A stretch of 64,000 nucleotides of DNA from Paratinospora sagittata (Eukaryota; Streptophyta; Magnoliopsida; Ranunculales; Menispermaceae). Numbering within the stretch: position 1 is the first letter of the stretch; each line of letters begins with the position of its first letter. Positions 9,721-21,687 of the stretch are shown one piece after another. The stretch is taken from NCBI GenBank assembly GCA_035771175.1, contig CM069603.1, positions 29,251,308 through 29,315,307 of the forward strand, read 5' to 3'. The notes beneath the pieces were generated by a model that saw nothing but the letters and a program-made list of their open reading frames with translations, made no database searches and was not told the origin of the DNA. The position numbers and the translations under genes were made by a program.

Positions 9721-12350
9721 TATTGAAACTAGTTGATGATATTCTTCTGTTCATTCTCATGCTGGTTGGTTTCACGTCATGTCTAAACACAAGTGGCTAG
9801 GATAGATTTTCTTCCTAGTGACATTTTCATTAAGCCCAACTTCTTTTCTTCTTGCAAATTAGTGATTTATGAATATTTTTCCTGCAGTTAATCATTATTT
9901 TTTGTTCTTTAAACTTAGAAAATTTGAAGTTGCAGTTTAATTTATCTTTTGTTTGAAAAGTGGGCATGCACTTGCCTCTCTAAATATACCTGTTAAGCAT
10001 TTCTTGTTCAATAATTTTTCATCTTCATTTTGTTCTCTGTATTTCTCCATAATTAAAAATTAAAAATTTGTTTATGATGATCAAGTGTAATAATTGCTTA
10101 AGAAATATGTTCTAGGTACCATTTTTTCTTACGTTCTCATTTTATTTTAAAATGTTAGGTGTAAGTTAATTTGTGTGTTTATTTCACCTTGCGTTTTTGA
10201 AATAAATATTTGTTCCTTTAAAGTTGATTATAAAAAGATTTGACTCTTTAATTTAATTATTTAGTTATAAGAAGATGATAATTAATCTTTTCTTTGGTTT
10301 GGATTTTTTTAGAAGAGAACCGGGAAAATAAATGATGTTGTTATTTATAATTAAAATTTAAAGGCGGACCTTGGGGCAGTTTATTTTGACCTAGAGATTA
10401 TAGATTCAAATTTGAAATCAATCTATTCCACATGAAGGTAAGATTGCGTATATTAATTTTCTTCTAAATAGTGCTATAATGGTAGGACCCTTGTCGGTGA
10501 GGTATGTCAAACAAAAAAAAATTGATTAAATGTGATTTTAGGAAGTTCATAAAGACTAGTTTGGTCAAATTTTTAATAAGTGCTTCTGTGGATGAAAAAA
10601 AATGTTTTATAAAATATTTTCAAAAATATTTTTAAGTTAAAATGACATCTTTATCTTTTTTATCTTTTAAGTTTATTTAAATTTCAATGAGGGTATTATA
10701 ATAAATAACAACTCAATAGCGAAATTTAAAATAAAAAATAAAAAAAAATAGAAAGAAAAAAAAAAGGGTAAGAAGCTAGCTTCTTAAAAATGTGCTTTTA
10801 GCCTATATATATATATATATTTAAATGAAGTTGTAGTAGCTAAGCAAATATAATACCAACTTCTACATAAAAAGTGAGGCAAAAGCAGTTTTAAATCGTC
10901 GAAACAAATGAACTCAAAGACACACTTCAATGATTTGACATCTTAACCTTTATGAAGTTGAGGTTTAACTCTCCTTAATTGTTGGTGTGGGATGGTTCGG
11001 TGTAAAAGTCTCGAATTTGAGTTATTTTTTATTATTTATTGGCCAACGTTTGTAGCCTGTCCAATACCAGCTAGTTAGGAAAAAAAAATAATAAAATAAT
11101 AAAATATATGCCATGAAATATTTTTAGGCTCTATAAGTCCTTCACCTTTGTGCTTGCCTAATTAGAGTCTTGTGTCCTACTGTCCTTTGCTCGTCAAGTG
11201 TCAGCCCTAAAACTTTAGCCTTTAATTTATGTTAAATTTTGTTAACTGTATCATTCAAACTTGATTTTTTTTTTAACTTCAAGAAAGGGTATATTGAAAA
11301 TTTTACTTTCTATTGGGCCCATGGGCCTTTTAATTCCAGTTCCATGGATATTCTACATTTGGAAGCTCCAATTTTCACTAAGAATATCAATGGAAGAGAT
11401 GTTAGATGGCATATATGAGATGCCAAATCAGAGATCCTTCCCCCTTACGTGAGAGAGATCTTAAAAAACCCAACTAAAGCAACTCCAAAATTAGATGGCA
11501 TTAGATTTTATATATATATTCTTAATTTTTGTATTTATACATTAAAAATGAGGAATCTCAGTTAATTTATTTAAAGTCTTTTTATTGATTGCATACTTAT
11601 TTTTGTATTCAAATTAGGTATAATAAGAGATGAGTGACCTTGCCGAGTTAATTAAGGTCCTATGAACCTTTTCTCCGTGGCTTTGAATCTCAAATTTAAC
11701 CACCTCTAGACCCGTTGTTAGGTTTAGGGCCGGAGTTTGAATCCAAACTCTTCCATAAGAAAGAGAGGGAGATCTACACTTATATCAGAACTTCTTTTTT
11801 TTTTTTTTTTTCCTGGGAGACTATTCTTTTCGATATTCTACACAAATCCAACAATACTCTCGTAGGATTCTCTACTTTGAATCCAAACATCAAGATGTTG
11901 AAGTGGGGATGGAAATCATAGAACTAAATTTGATGATATTCAAAGAGATGGAAGATGCCCAAATAGTAATTTAATATTTTAACGTTTTTTTTTTCCACTT
12001 TTTAAGGTTCAAATTGGTATTTTTCATTAATTCTATCCTTTTAAAATTTTAACTATACCATTTTACTATATTTACCTTGTTGTTTTAAATAAATCAGACA
12101 ATTTTACCTTTACTAATTTCTGAAATAAATAATATTTTTCAACAAACAAATAACAATTATAGGACTAGATATATAGAAGACCTTCATATATATGAATACA
12201 TGTGTGTGTTGTGTCCCAATTACCGTTACATCAATCTTTTACTATTTTTAATTTTATCACTTATAGTTACACATCTTGTAATTAATTTTTAATTAATCTT
12301 TGCTAAATCATTACCATCCTTTACTAGTATAAAATAGATTAGATCATGCA
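9721..12350. other. AT-rich intergenic DNA
   Basis: I found no gene. The stretch has A and T runs, an (AT)n stretch near 10805-10822, and short frames that look random. A possible degenerate SINE lies at 10367-10520 and is listed separately. The stretch 11261-11452 has a short frame without recognisable motifs that I do not call. Confidence 0.5.
10367..10520 (+). mobile_element. Possible degenerate SINE
   Basis: GATTCAAATTTGAAATC resembles a decayed B box. It is followed by GGTAAGATTGCGTATATTA and GGACCCTTGT, an order like that of the plant Au SINE body (GTAAGGCTGCGTACA..GACCCTTGTGG, recalled from memory). No target duplication was found and similarity is partial. Confidence 0.35.
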
Positions 12351-12594
12351 AAAGCTATGATAAATACCAACTGTGGGTTGGTCTGCAGGCAAGGATAATG
12401 GACCCCGAGGCAGGTTGAGGGATCCGATCACTGGTTCAAGCCCTGCCTCGACCAAATTTTGGGTGGGAGAAGCGCCTATAAATTTCTACACAACCGCAAA
12501 CTTCTAGATGACTAGTCTTGACTCGAAGGGTAAGAGGATACCTCCAAAAGGCAAAAAATTGGTAAAAAAAAAAAAAAAAAAGCTATGATAAATA
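12351..12594 (+). mobile_element. tRNA-derived SINE with 16-bp target duplication
   Basis: A 214-bp element (12367-12580) is bounded by the perfect duplication AAAGCTATGATAAATA (12351-12366 and 12579-12594). Near its 5' end lie a pol III A-box-like TGGTCTGCAGG (12379-12389) and a good B box GGTTCAAGCCC (12433-12443). It ends in GGT followed by a run of 17 A, the last two shared with the duplication. Internal promoter, A-tail and a long duplication together define a retroposed SINE. The perfect duplication suggests a fairly recent insertion. Confidence 0.88.
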
Positions 12595-13343
12595 TTACAT
12601 TTTGCTTGTAGGATTAGAATAACTTTTTTCTATGATAAATTATATAACTTAATTAATATATTACTTTATTCTAGATCCAAAATAATATCCAATTCTTGTC
12701 AACCATAAGGTATCTCATTATCATGCTCCAAAGCATCTACAACTAGCACCACTGGTCTACTATTGAAGTATAATATTATAAAGCATGAGAAGGAACCTGT
12801 GTCCTAACCCATGTTGTATTAAAAAAATAAAAATACATTAAGGGATCTTAAAAATATTTTAGTTAAAGTAGTTTTGATAAAGTTTTCAATCACTAAACCT
12901 AGCTTCCCCTACCTATGCCTGGAAAAGTTGATCTTATAATATATACTTTATAGTGCGAAAAATAGGAAAACTCCCGGTATGATCATTTTTATCATTCTTT
13001 GAAAAACATCCTTAAAACTTCAAAAAAAAGTTAAAGATAACTAAATGGAATTTGTATAAAAACTCAAACATTTTGTGTCCCTTAGATCAACATGGATCCC
13101 GTGTATTATATAGATTTATATTGATCGAAAGAACATGAGATGTTTGAGTTTTTATGTGAGTTTTATTTAGTGTATCCCTAACATAATACTAATTTTTAAC
13201 TTTTCTTCCTGCTATTTCCATAATCTCGTTCACCTTTTAAACTCAAATTGATATATTTTTTAAAATTTTTATCTCTTATTTATCCTATTTTACTTTAAAT
13301 AGATAAGACAGTTTTACCTTTTCAATTTTATTAAAAGATACAT
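12595..13343. other. AT-rich spacer, no gene seen
   Basis: No supported feature. The stretch 12830-13200 is AT-rich with no frame that looks coding. Confidence 0.5.
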
Positions 13344-14575
13344 AGTGGTGTTTGGTATGCAGGAATCTTAAAATGAAAATGAGAATGAGATTCCTGAGAA
13401 TGTGATATGAGAATGTTATATTGTTGTGTTGACCTACGTATGAAAATTTTAAACAATTTTTCTAAGAATATCATATTATTATGTTTGGTTCTATATCAAA
13501 ATTTCATAAGATTTTTTAAATCTTAATAATATAAAATAAATTAATTATTAAAAAAATTATAACTAATTTAAAGAAATTAATTATTAAAATTATTATTAAA
13601 TTAACATAATTAGCTTATTAATACTAAAATCACTATTATAGTTATTAATATTAAAATTAATAAATTTAATTACTTAATATAAAATTAATAAAGCTAACAA
13701 AATTAATATTAAATTAATTAGTTATTTAAACTAAATATTAATTTATTTCTTAAAAAAATTATTTTTAGTTTGGCAAAATGTTATAAATTATTATTTTTAT
13801 TAAAAACTTAAAATAGTCTCTTTAATAAACTGAAAACAATATTTTAAACAATAAAAAAAATTATTCTTTTAAAAAGTAGAAAAATATTTAATAAACTTAA
13901 TGTAAAATTTAAAAAATTAGTGAAGTTATTTTCACTAAAATTAAATAATAAAAACTCATTTAAATACATTAAATATAATTGATTTCAATAAAAGTGATTT
14001 TTTATGAAATTTATAAAATTGTTTATCATTATATTAACAAAATTATTTTTAAATAAAATTAATTATTTTCATGAAAATAAATTAATTTTGCAGTAAAATT
14101 AATTAATTTTTAATAAAAGTATTTGTTTTTTTTAAGAAAATTAGTTAATGTTTTACTAAAATTATTTAGTTTTTGAATAAACTTAATTAATTTTTAAATA
14201 AGAATTTACTAATAAAATAATAAAAACTATTATTTTAAAATTATTTTAATTAAAATTAAACTTTAATATTATTTAATATTAGTTAATAATGTAACAATAT
14301 TAGTTAATAATGTTACATTAATAAAATAATAAAATATTATAAAAGTAATTTGAAATTAGATAATATTAAAATTATTTTATTTAATAAAATAGACATAATA
14401 GTTAATATAAAAATGAACTTTGTCATGGTAATCACTTTCCTAGAAAATACAGGAATCCTACTTTATAAAAAATTGCTTTCTCACCCAAAAAAAAAAACGC
14501 AAAGATAAAAATAAACGCGAGAATCTTTAACGTTCCTATCCCCATCTCCCACATTGCCTCTTACCAAATGCCACA
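13344..14575. mobile_element. AT-rich TIR element (MITE-like, about 1.2 kb)
   Basis: The left end AGTGGTGTTTGGTATGCAGG and the reverse complement of the right end (TTGTGGCATTTGGTAAGAGG) form short imperfect inverted repeats. The subterminal GAGAATGAGATTCC motif is typical of plant MITEs that start with GTTTGGTA. The interior (13500-14400) is almost pure A+T, dominated by TTAATAAAATTAATT-type words, and has no coding capacity. The target duplication is unclear, so the exact ends and superfamily are uncertain. Confidence 0.5.
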
Positions 14576-14957
14576 ATAATAGATAATAATACCAAAAAAA
14601 GTATAAAACTTAAACTTTTGTTTACGCAATACATGTTTATGCAGATTAGCTCAAACTAAATTGCTTGTGAGATTAATTTAGCCTACTTTTGGAAGAACTA
14701 TGGTATCCTTTCTCTGTCTCTCAAAGGTAGTGCCTCAAAGAATATTATCTTTCCATGCCATTATGGTTTTATAATTATATAAATAGAATACAAATGATCA
14801 ATAGATATACTTTTAGATAACAAAATAAATATAAAAATGTATCCATTATTTTAAGATACTTAGGTTAAGGACTTAGTAATGATATTAGTTCTTCATTAAT
14901 ATAGCTATTGTTTAGTTATTTTTGATAAAAATAAAAATAAAAATGGAAAATAGTGCA
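14576..14957. other. AT-rich spacer, no gene seen
   Basis: Sequence between the AT-rich element and the Tat-type LTR. No supported feature. Confidence 0.5.
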
Positions 14958-15874
14958 TGTTAGAGCAAGATTTGACCAACACCAAAAAGATGAATGCATG
15001 GATGAGATGGGCTGATCTGGAAACACGAACCAATCGATCTCAGCAAGAGGTAATCACCTAGATCTGGAATAAGAGAAAAAATAATAGGTTATCATGAAAA
15101 GCACTGGTGTGATGCCGGCCAAAAAAACCTATGATCCTTAAGTCAGAATTGAGCTGTTTTGAGAAAAACTTCGCATTAACTTTAGAAGCAATGACTGACA
15201 TAACTTTTCGAGGAGGGTTAAGGGGGTATTTGTAGAGGTAATCCTTGGTCGGGTGGCCAGGTTGGCATTCCACGTGTCACTTTCTAATAAGCTAGAAGCA
15301 AATGAGCTTGAATCGGAAGAGCTCACCTACTCCAGATAACTCGGATGAACTCATGCTGATAAGCTTTATACACTTCAAACTTCTTGGATGAATACTCCTA
15401 TCTTGGACATGTCAGGATAAGTCCAAATCTGGTGAACCTATCTCTCCTAGATATATTGGAACTAAATGTAACAGGAAGGGCTAGGCAGTTTAAGCTCTTT
15501 TCCCCTGCTGTCGTACAGTTAAGTGGAGGTCATCTCATCAACTCGACCTCCCCTGGTATTGGGTCGAGTTGATCGACACCCTCAACAAGTCAGGTCGTCT
15601 TTGCCCACCAGGTGAATTGCCGTTAATATATGCCATTCTTTGTTCACACCTGATAGAGTTGAGATGAGCTCGTCCCTGCCGAGTTGTCATTTAAGCCATT
15701 CGACAAATAACATTGCTCGAGTCGTCATCATCTAGGTCTTTTGAGCCGAGTTGTCAGCTCATGCACACGAGTTCGGGTTTATTCGAGACCTTAGGTGTCG
15801 CCACCTCAGCTCGGCATGCACCATGTCATTACCATTTGTTCCACGTCAACTCATGTCGAGCTTATGGTCCAACA
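14958..15874 (-). mobile_element. 3' LTR of a Tat/Retand-type gypsy element (family D)
   Basis: The minus-strand LTR starts TGTTGGACCATAAGC (right edge 15874) and ends at 14958 (TGTTAGAGC on the plus strand). Directly outside its start, 15875-15891 reads on the minus strand as a polypurine tract, GGAGGCTTGGGGCTAAA. A minus-strand TATA-like TCTACAAATA lies at about 15228. Parts recur at 60252-60541 (minus), 61484-62047 (plus) and 63724-64000 (minus). They share the CTGACTTAGGCATC-type block and TGACCAATACC near the end. Its pol is the broken minus-strand coding starting at 19503. Confidence 0.78.
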
Positions 15875-15891
15875 TTTAGCCCCAAGCCTCC
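15875..15891 (-). promoter_or_regulatory. Polypurine tract of the Tat-type element
   Basis: The minus strand reads GGAGGCTTGGGGCTAAA immediately before the LTR start TGTTGG. This is the position and composition of the plus-strand DNA primer used in reverse transcription. Confidence 0.75.
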
Positions 15892-16079
15892 TAGCTCTGT
15901 AAGAGGTGGGAGGATTTCATTTGTCAGCTCGCTCGACATAGTGTACTTTGTACTGACCTGATCAAATCATAGATTTGTTTTGAAATTTGTAAAGTCAGCG
16001 ATGCTCTCATCCGTATTCTACAACGCTTCGAATGCTTGGCTCGGGTTGCTTGGATCATACTCGAGATTCGAGACACCAC

Positions 16080-16200
16080 AATTGTATGATGCATTTCGGG
16101 TGAGCTTTTCTTATAAATAGTGGTCTTAATCATTTGCTTCGCACCTTTCCAACGCAACCTTAGAGAGCTCAAATTTTTCTAGCTCGGCTTCTCGTTTTCT
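16080..16200 (+). promoter_or_regulatory. Promoter of the antisense gene in the Tat-type element
   Basis: CTTATAAATAGTGG at 16109-16122 is a textbook plant TATA box on the plus strand, opposite to the element's own transcription. Initiation about 30 bases downstream would fall near 16145-16150. The gene body follows from about 16480. The site lies only 230 bases inside the polypurine tract, so it is part of the element rather than of flanking DNA. Confidence 0.6.
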
Positions 16201-16479
16201 AGGTTGGTAGAACCTGTGTTGACCAACCATGTATTTTTTAAATAGAATCTTGTCTGAGTTGGGGCGGTCCTCATCAATTCGACCCAGAGCAGTTACCTCA
16301 TCATGACGAGGCAGAGGCCGCTCGGCTTTCTCTTGGACCTCTCTGAGGAGGAAACCACATCTGGGACGTCGAGATCCTTGACAAGGATGATGTCTTTCTC
16401 ACCTCTGTTGTAGGTCAGGATCGAGCTCATTGTGAGTTGGTTCTGGAGGCATCAGCTCGCCGAACTGAAGAGAGTCCCT

Positions 16480-18482
16480 CTAAGTGATTGAGTTAGATAG
16501 TGACGAGGCAGAGTCTGGCGATGACTATTCAATTGACCTCGTCCGTTCTGCCATCACCTCAGCTCAACTCAAGCACTTACGAGGTATACTCGGCATACTA
16601 GAGACTGTTAACATGCGAGTTCTCCATCGCAATGATAGGCTGAGCCGGCTTAGGGAAGGGAAGGTCGTCTTTCAAATCAATTGCTTTAAGTATGGGGCAA
16701 CCTTGTATCTTCCTTCGATTGTTTTTCGTCTCCTTGTCGAGTTGAGAATGGCCCCAGCTCCGCACAACCCAAATGTTTAGCATGCTTTCCTTAGCTGCAT
16801 GGTGTTTTGGAAGGAAAAAGAATGGCCAGGCTTCTGCTTTGCGAACTTTAAGCTGAGCTATTGTCTTAAACTCCACCCTGGCTGCATGGGCTGATATCAC
16901 GCCAGCTCGTGGTCGAGAAAAGAAAAAATGGCCTCCGTTAATAACCAAAAACCCCTCTTCAAACAAGACAAAGATGAATGCTTGATACTTTGTTTTAGGG
17001 GACTGGGCAGAAGAGGCAACATCGTGCCCACTAGGTTCAATTACCCAGGTACCGAGCTGACCTACTCCCCTTCCTTTACTTTTATTCTTTTCTCTCCACC
17101 TCAGCTTGACCTTAACTATTCTTTTCCTTGATACAATTCACTGGGAGACTCTGAACAAGACTCCTGGTCCTGACCTTTCCAAGGCCGAGGAGATCTACAA
17201 AATTCCCTTTCTCGAACGCCGCAGCATCGAAATTCTAACTCCTGCTAAGATCTTCAGCGCAAGACTGATCCAAAGAAGGAAGCTTTTTTGGAAGGTGAGT
17301 GTCGAGCTGCCTCCTTCATCTTTGCTGTTTTTCATGTCGACTTGGCTAAGCTCTTTTTGCCTGTGTTTTGCAGCTTACTTACTAGAAGTGATGGGGGGAG
17401 GAAAGAGAATGAGCAAGTATGGCTTCAACTTGGATCACCTTTGAGCTGTTGAGGAGGCCCACGCAGTAGCTGAGGAAGCCAGGTCGACTGTTGAGCCAGA
17501 GACAAGGTCGCATCGGACCACTTTGGCAGACTGGGCTGTGCGTAGCTCCTCAGCTTCGCCTCCTAGCCCCGCTATTCTCCCGTTCCTCCACTAATAGAAT
17601 GGACTTGTGCTCATCTAAAGGGAAAATTTAAGGGTCTCCGAGGTCTTGAAGAGGCGAGTTGGGAAGAGATTTTGGGACCTCGGCCCATCGGTCACTCGAG
17701 TCGATAAAAAGAACGCGACCTTTAGGGGTTTTCACATTGGGGTCCCCCAAAGGCAGGTCAAGCTCACCCAGGACAACCAAAAGCTGGACAACGTTTCTAA
17801 GGCATCTGCCAAATGCATCGAGGTGAGCTATTTTACGTAGAACTTTTTTCTTTCCCCTATCAGCTCAGCTCGCTTGACGAGTGTGTGTTCATGTCATTTG
17901 TGCAGGGCGCCTTTTACACCATGATAGCTCTCCAGAAGGCGGATAACCTCTTTATTGTTGCTTAGGTCGCCACAAAGAAGGTCCAAGACGAGATGCAACA
18001 CAAGGTCGCTAAGGTGAGGGGACGCCTCGCTAAGGCTGATCCTGAGCTCTCTTACAGCCAACAGAAGCTCGAGCGTGTCTCCTTGGAGAACGAGTTGCTA
18101 AAAGCCAAGGTTGCTGCCCTGGAGTCCGAGCTAAAGAACATTGGGCAGCTATCGAGGAGTTGAAGGCCTTCTCCAAGTTTTTTCTCCTACTCCAAAATGA
18201 GTACGAGATGGACCAAGTCGAGATGAGGATTGACTTTGGCGAGTACTTCAAAGATGAGATCAACATGAAGGGCTTTGATGCCTTCGTGATGGAGAAGCAG
18301 CAGGAGCATCGCAACGCTGAGGAAGAAGAAAAGGGCGAGGAGGAGGCCATGGATGGCGGAGGCGAGAACCAGGCTGGAGCTGTCGAGTTTGAGGGGTCGC
18401 CGAGGCGAAGGTAGAGGCCGAGGAGGTAGAGGAAGCTACCGATCAAGGCCTGATTGTTTTGGGGCCCACTCTGAGAACTTAG
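16480..18482 (+). pseudogene. Antisense, intron-containing ORF of a Tat/Retand-type element (putative gypsy-type transposon domain)
   Basis: The plus strand encodes a broken protein opposite to the element's gag-pol. After an acidic start (IELDSDEAESGDDYS) comes a domain with KYGATLYLPSIVFRLLVEL, NPNV, CMVFWKEK and LKLHPGCMG. I recognise this as the plant 'putative gypsy type transposon' domain (PF04195, from memory). Two credible introns follow: 17295-17373 (AAG|GTGAGT..TTTGCAG) and 17823-17905 (GAG|GTGAGC..TGTGCAG). A third candidate donor lies at 17049. The C-terminal part (17950-18150) is a coiled coil rich in K, E and L (VSLENELLKAKVAALESEL), then an acidic EEEEKGEEEA tail. Stops at VIE, NPNV and CMG and a frameshift near 18160 show it is dead. 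Tat-lineage elements are known to carry extra ORFs, some antisense; the function is unknown. Confidence 0.7.
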
Positions 18483-19502
18483 CTTTTATCGCTTTTTTTT
18501 CAATTCTTTTTTTTTGTCTGTACTATTTATATGCTCGGATGCCGAGTTAATACACTTTTGTTTTAAATTATTCTTTGAATAAATTGATTTTTTCTTCTTT
18601 TGTTGATTGTCTTGATGGCTTTATATTTATTTTGTATATTTTCCCGAGTTGACACTCAACACCTAGACAATTTTCTATTCGAATGAGTTCAGCTCGGATT
18701 GGTGGATTCTCTCCCCTTTTGACTGCTCAGTGTTCTTCGTTGAGACCGAGGATGTCCCTAGGACTTAGAAAATTTTCAATCCACGCGAGCTCAGCTCGGC
18801 TATTTTCATGAGATCGAGATCCTGTTAGGACTTAGGAATTTGGACCCGAATGTGTTTAGCTCGGTCAGTCCCATGATACCAAGATCCCGTTAGGACTTAG
18901 AGATTTTCTAAGTTATGGGTGAGCTCAGTAGCTTGTTATGAGGCCCAGGTCCCTGTCAAGCGTCAAAGAAGTTATTGCCTAAGGACGAGCTCAACTATTT
19001 GTTATGATGTGAGGTCTTTGTTAGAACTTATAAAATTTCTTGCTTGGAGACAAACTCGGTTGTTCACCTAGCCATGAGCTCGGCTAGGATTTCTGGATGT
19101 TCTTAGTTGTTTGCTCCTCTATATAATGCTGAGCTAACCTTATGTCAAGCTATCCTTGGAAACATAATAGTCTTTTGGGATCTTAACCCCTCATCCCGGT
19201 AATGGTCCGCACTGGTTATGAGCTCGACCCCAAGGTACTTCGAGGTTTGCCCTCTTTTTCGGTGATAATTTGAGCTTTTGTGTTCTCGGACCCCAGGTAC
19301 TTTGAGGTTTGACTTCCCTCTCGACGACCATCCAAGTCGAGTTTGGGGTCCTAAAACACTTGTTGATTTTCTTACTTACAATCTCAAGTAGGGTATGGTT
19401 GAAAAAAACTATTTTATTCATTTCGAACTACTAGAAATGTAACAAACACAAAATGGTCTCCCAAACAATTTATCACTGCTAGACTATGCCGACTCACTAC
19501 TT
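18483..19502. other. Spacer between antisense ORF and pol of the Tat-type element
   Basis: No coding sequence is seen. The stretch is rich in GAGCTCAGCTCGG words and holds the tandem repeat described at 18740-19060. On the pol strand it corresponds to the 3' untranslated part of the element. Confidence 0.55.
18740..19060. repeat. Degenerate tandem repeat (about 65-70 bp) in the Tat 3' region
   Basis: The phrase (C/G)TTAGGACTTAGA recurs at about 18759, 18829 and 18893, with a decayed copy (GTTAGAACTTA) at about 19020. Each is accompanied by GAGATC(C/G)AGATCC and GAGCTCAGCTCGG-like blocks. The spacings give a period of roughly 65-70 bases with drift. Confidence 0.55.
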
Positions 19503-21687
19503 TTATTGATAATAAAACTTGAGATGTTCTGCATTCTAAGGCTTTGCGATCCTTCTTCTTTCGAGGTCTTCTAGTTCATAGACTCTTTCTCTCGGTGTCG
19601 CGATGATTTTGTCTTATTTTTCCTAGTTTGGGTTGAATGCTCCAACTCTCGCTTCTTTAGTATTCAGCATGACTCTTCGTAGTACCGGGTCACCAACCCT
19701 GAAACTTTGAGGTTGAACATTGGAGTTGTAATATTTTGAAGTCATTCTCTGGTAGGCAACTGTTAGCCTGCATTGTGCCTGTTCTCGTTTCTCTTCCAAC
19801 AAATCCAGCTTGGCACCTTGTGCTTTAAAGTTCTTCTTCTCATCAAAGTAAGACGTTCTCAAGGGTGGGATGCCGAGCTCCATCGAGATGATTGCTTATA
19901 TTCTGAAAGCTAGGAAAAAAGGTGGTTCTCTTGTGATCCTCGTGGTAGTCCGATATGACCAAAACTCCCGTGGTAGGTCAAGTGTCATTTTTCTCCTCAA
20001 TTTTGGTCTTCAGGGTGTACTTGACGATCTTATTCACTACTTCAACTTGCATGTTCATCTGAGGATAAACTGGGGTGGAGAAGAAGTGGCAGATACCTAG
20101 CTCACTATAGAATGAGCTAAACTTGGTATTATCGAACTATTTCCCCTTGTCTGTTAATATGGCATAAGGCACACCAAAGTGACAGATAATTGATTGCCAA
20201 ATGAACTTCGTGGTCTTTTATTCAGTAATATGAGCTAAAGGTTCCACTTCAGCCCATTTTGTGAAATAATCAACTGCTACTATGGCAAACTTGACTTGCC
20301 CTCTGTAGGTCGGCAAAGATCCAATCAGGTCTACCCCTACTGAGCAAAAGGCCATAGACTTTGTATAAAGGTTATGTTTTCTGCTAGAGCTCGGATGATG
20401 GTGGAATGCCTTTGATAACTGTCACAACTCCTGGTAGTCCTTAGAGCATCTCGGTGAATGGTCAACCATTAATAACCCATGCAGAGTCTTTTGTATGCAA
20501 GAACTCTTCCTCCGGAGTAATTCTCGCATACCCCAGCATGGACTTCTTCAAGGACGAGCTGAGCTTGATCTTCTCGAAGACACTTGAGGTAAGGCAAGGT
20601 ATAGTTGCATCGATAGAGCTGATCATCAATAAAGACGTACCTCACCCCCTTGCCATTGTATCTTTCTCGCAAGTGTCTTTTCATTTGGTGATTCTCCTCC
20701 TTGCAAAAATGCTGCAATTACATCCATCCAAGATAATGTGAGCTCGGTTAGCAAACTTGACCTGACTCCTTGGTAATCTTGCTAGGTAGGTATTCCATTG
20801 GGACTTGGAGGATGAGCTCATCTTCAGAAGATGAGGCGAGCTTTGGCAAGGCATCTACTAAGGAATTGTTTGCTCATGAGATCTGGATGACCTTATACTT
20901 CTCGAACATATCCAACAATTCTCGTACCAATTGAAGGTAAGTCAAAATTCTCTCATCTTTCGCCTGGTATTCCATAGTCACCTGTCCCGTAACGAGTTGT
21001 GAGTCACAATACATTTCCAAATTTCATACCCCCCAACTAAGAGCCATCCAAAGTCCTACCAGAAGAGTTTCGTATTCAGACTCATTATTAGAGGCCGAGA
21101 ACCCAAAGAAAAGAGCACCAATATGTTTTTCTCCACTTGGCAAATGAACACGACACTGGCTTCGCCTCTTTACTTACATGAGGAACTGTCCACAAATACT
21201 ATCCAGGTCAGTTTCTATCTTATCTTCCTTTTGAGTTGATGAGAAATCTATCATGAAGTCTGCTAAGGCTTGCCCCTTGATGGTTGTTCACGGCCGATAT
21301 TCAATGTCGAACTCACTAAGCTCGACAACCCATTTTGCCAATAGACCCGAGGTCTCCGACTTTTGCAATACTTGTCGCAATTGATATCGTGTAAGCATGA
21401 CTATGGTATGAGCTTGGAAGTACGACGTTAGCTTCCGAGCTAAGGTGATGAGGGCTAGGATGAACTTTTATATCTTCACATACCTTGTCTTCGCATCCAA
21501 CATAGACTTGCTCACATAGTAAATTGGCTTTCAAACACGTAGCTTTTCCCTGACTAGAGCTGAGCTCACCGCTGCATTAGATATGGACAAGTAAAGGAAG
21601 AATTTTTCTCCCAGGATTGGTTTTGACAGCAATGAGGATGGGCTAAGGTACGTCTTTAGTTCTTGGAAAGCCTGTTCACACTTCTCG
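19503..21687 (-). pseudogene. RNase H and integrase part of Tat-type pol (broken)
   Basis: Minus-strand reading from 21687 gives EKCEQAFQELKTYLS and FLYLSISNAAVSSALVREK (RT/RNase H connection). Next comes an RNase H region (SEYETLLVGLWMAL and YCDSQLVTGQVTMEYQAKD, near 20900-21100). Integrase then follows with the zinc-binding segment (VLEEVHAGVCENYSGGRVLA, about 20490-20590). The C-terminal tail is QPQSFRVGDPVLRRV and RVYELED, ending at NAEHLKFYYQ and a TAA at 19503-19505. The strings are typical of the Tat/Retand branch of Ty3/gypsy. Many stops interrupt it, including former tryptophan codons (for example the W before NAEHL). The RT part lies beyond a solo LTR inserted at 21688-23690. Confidence 0.8.
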
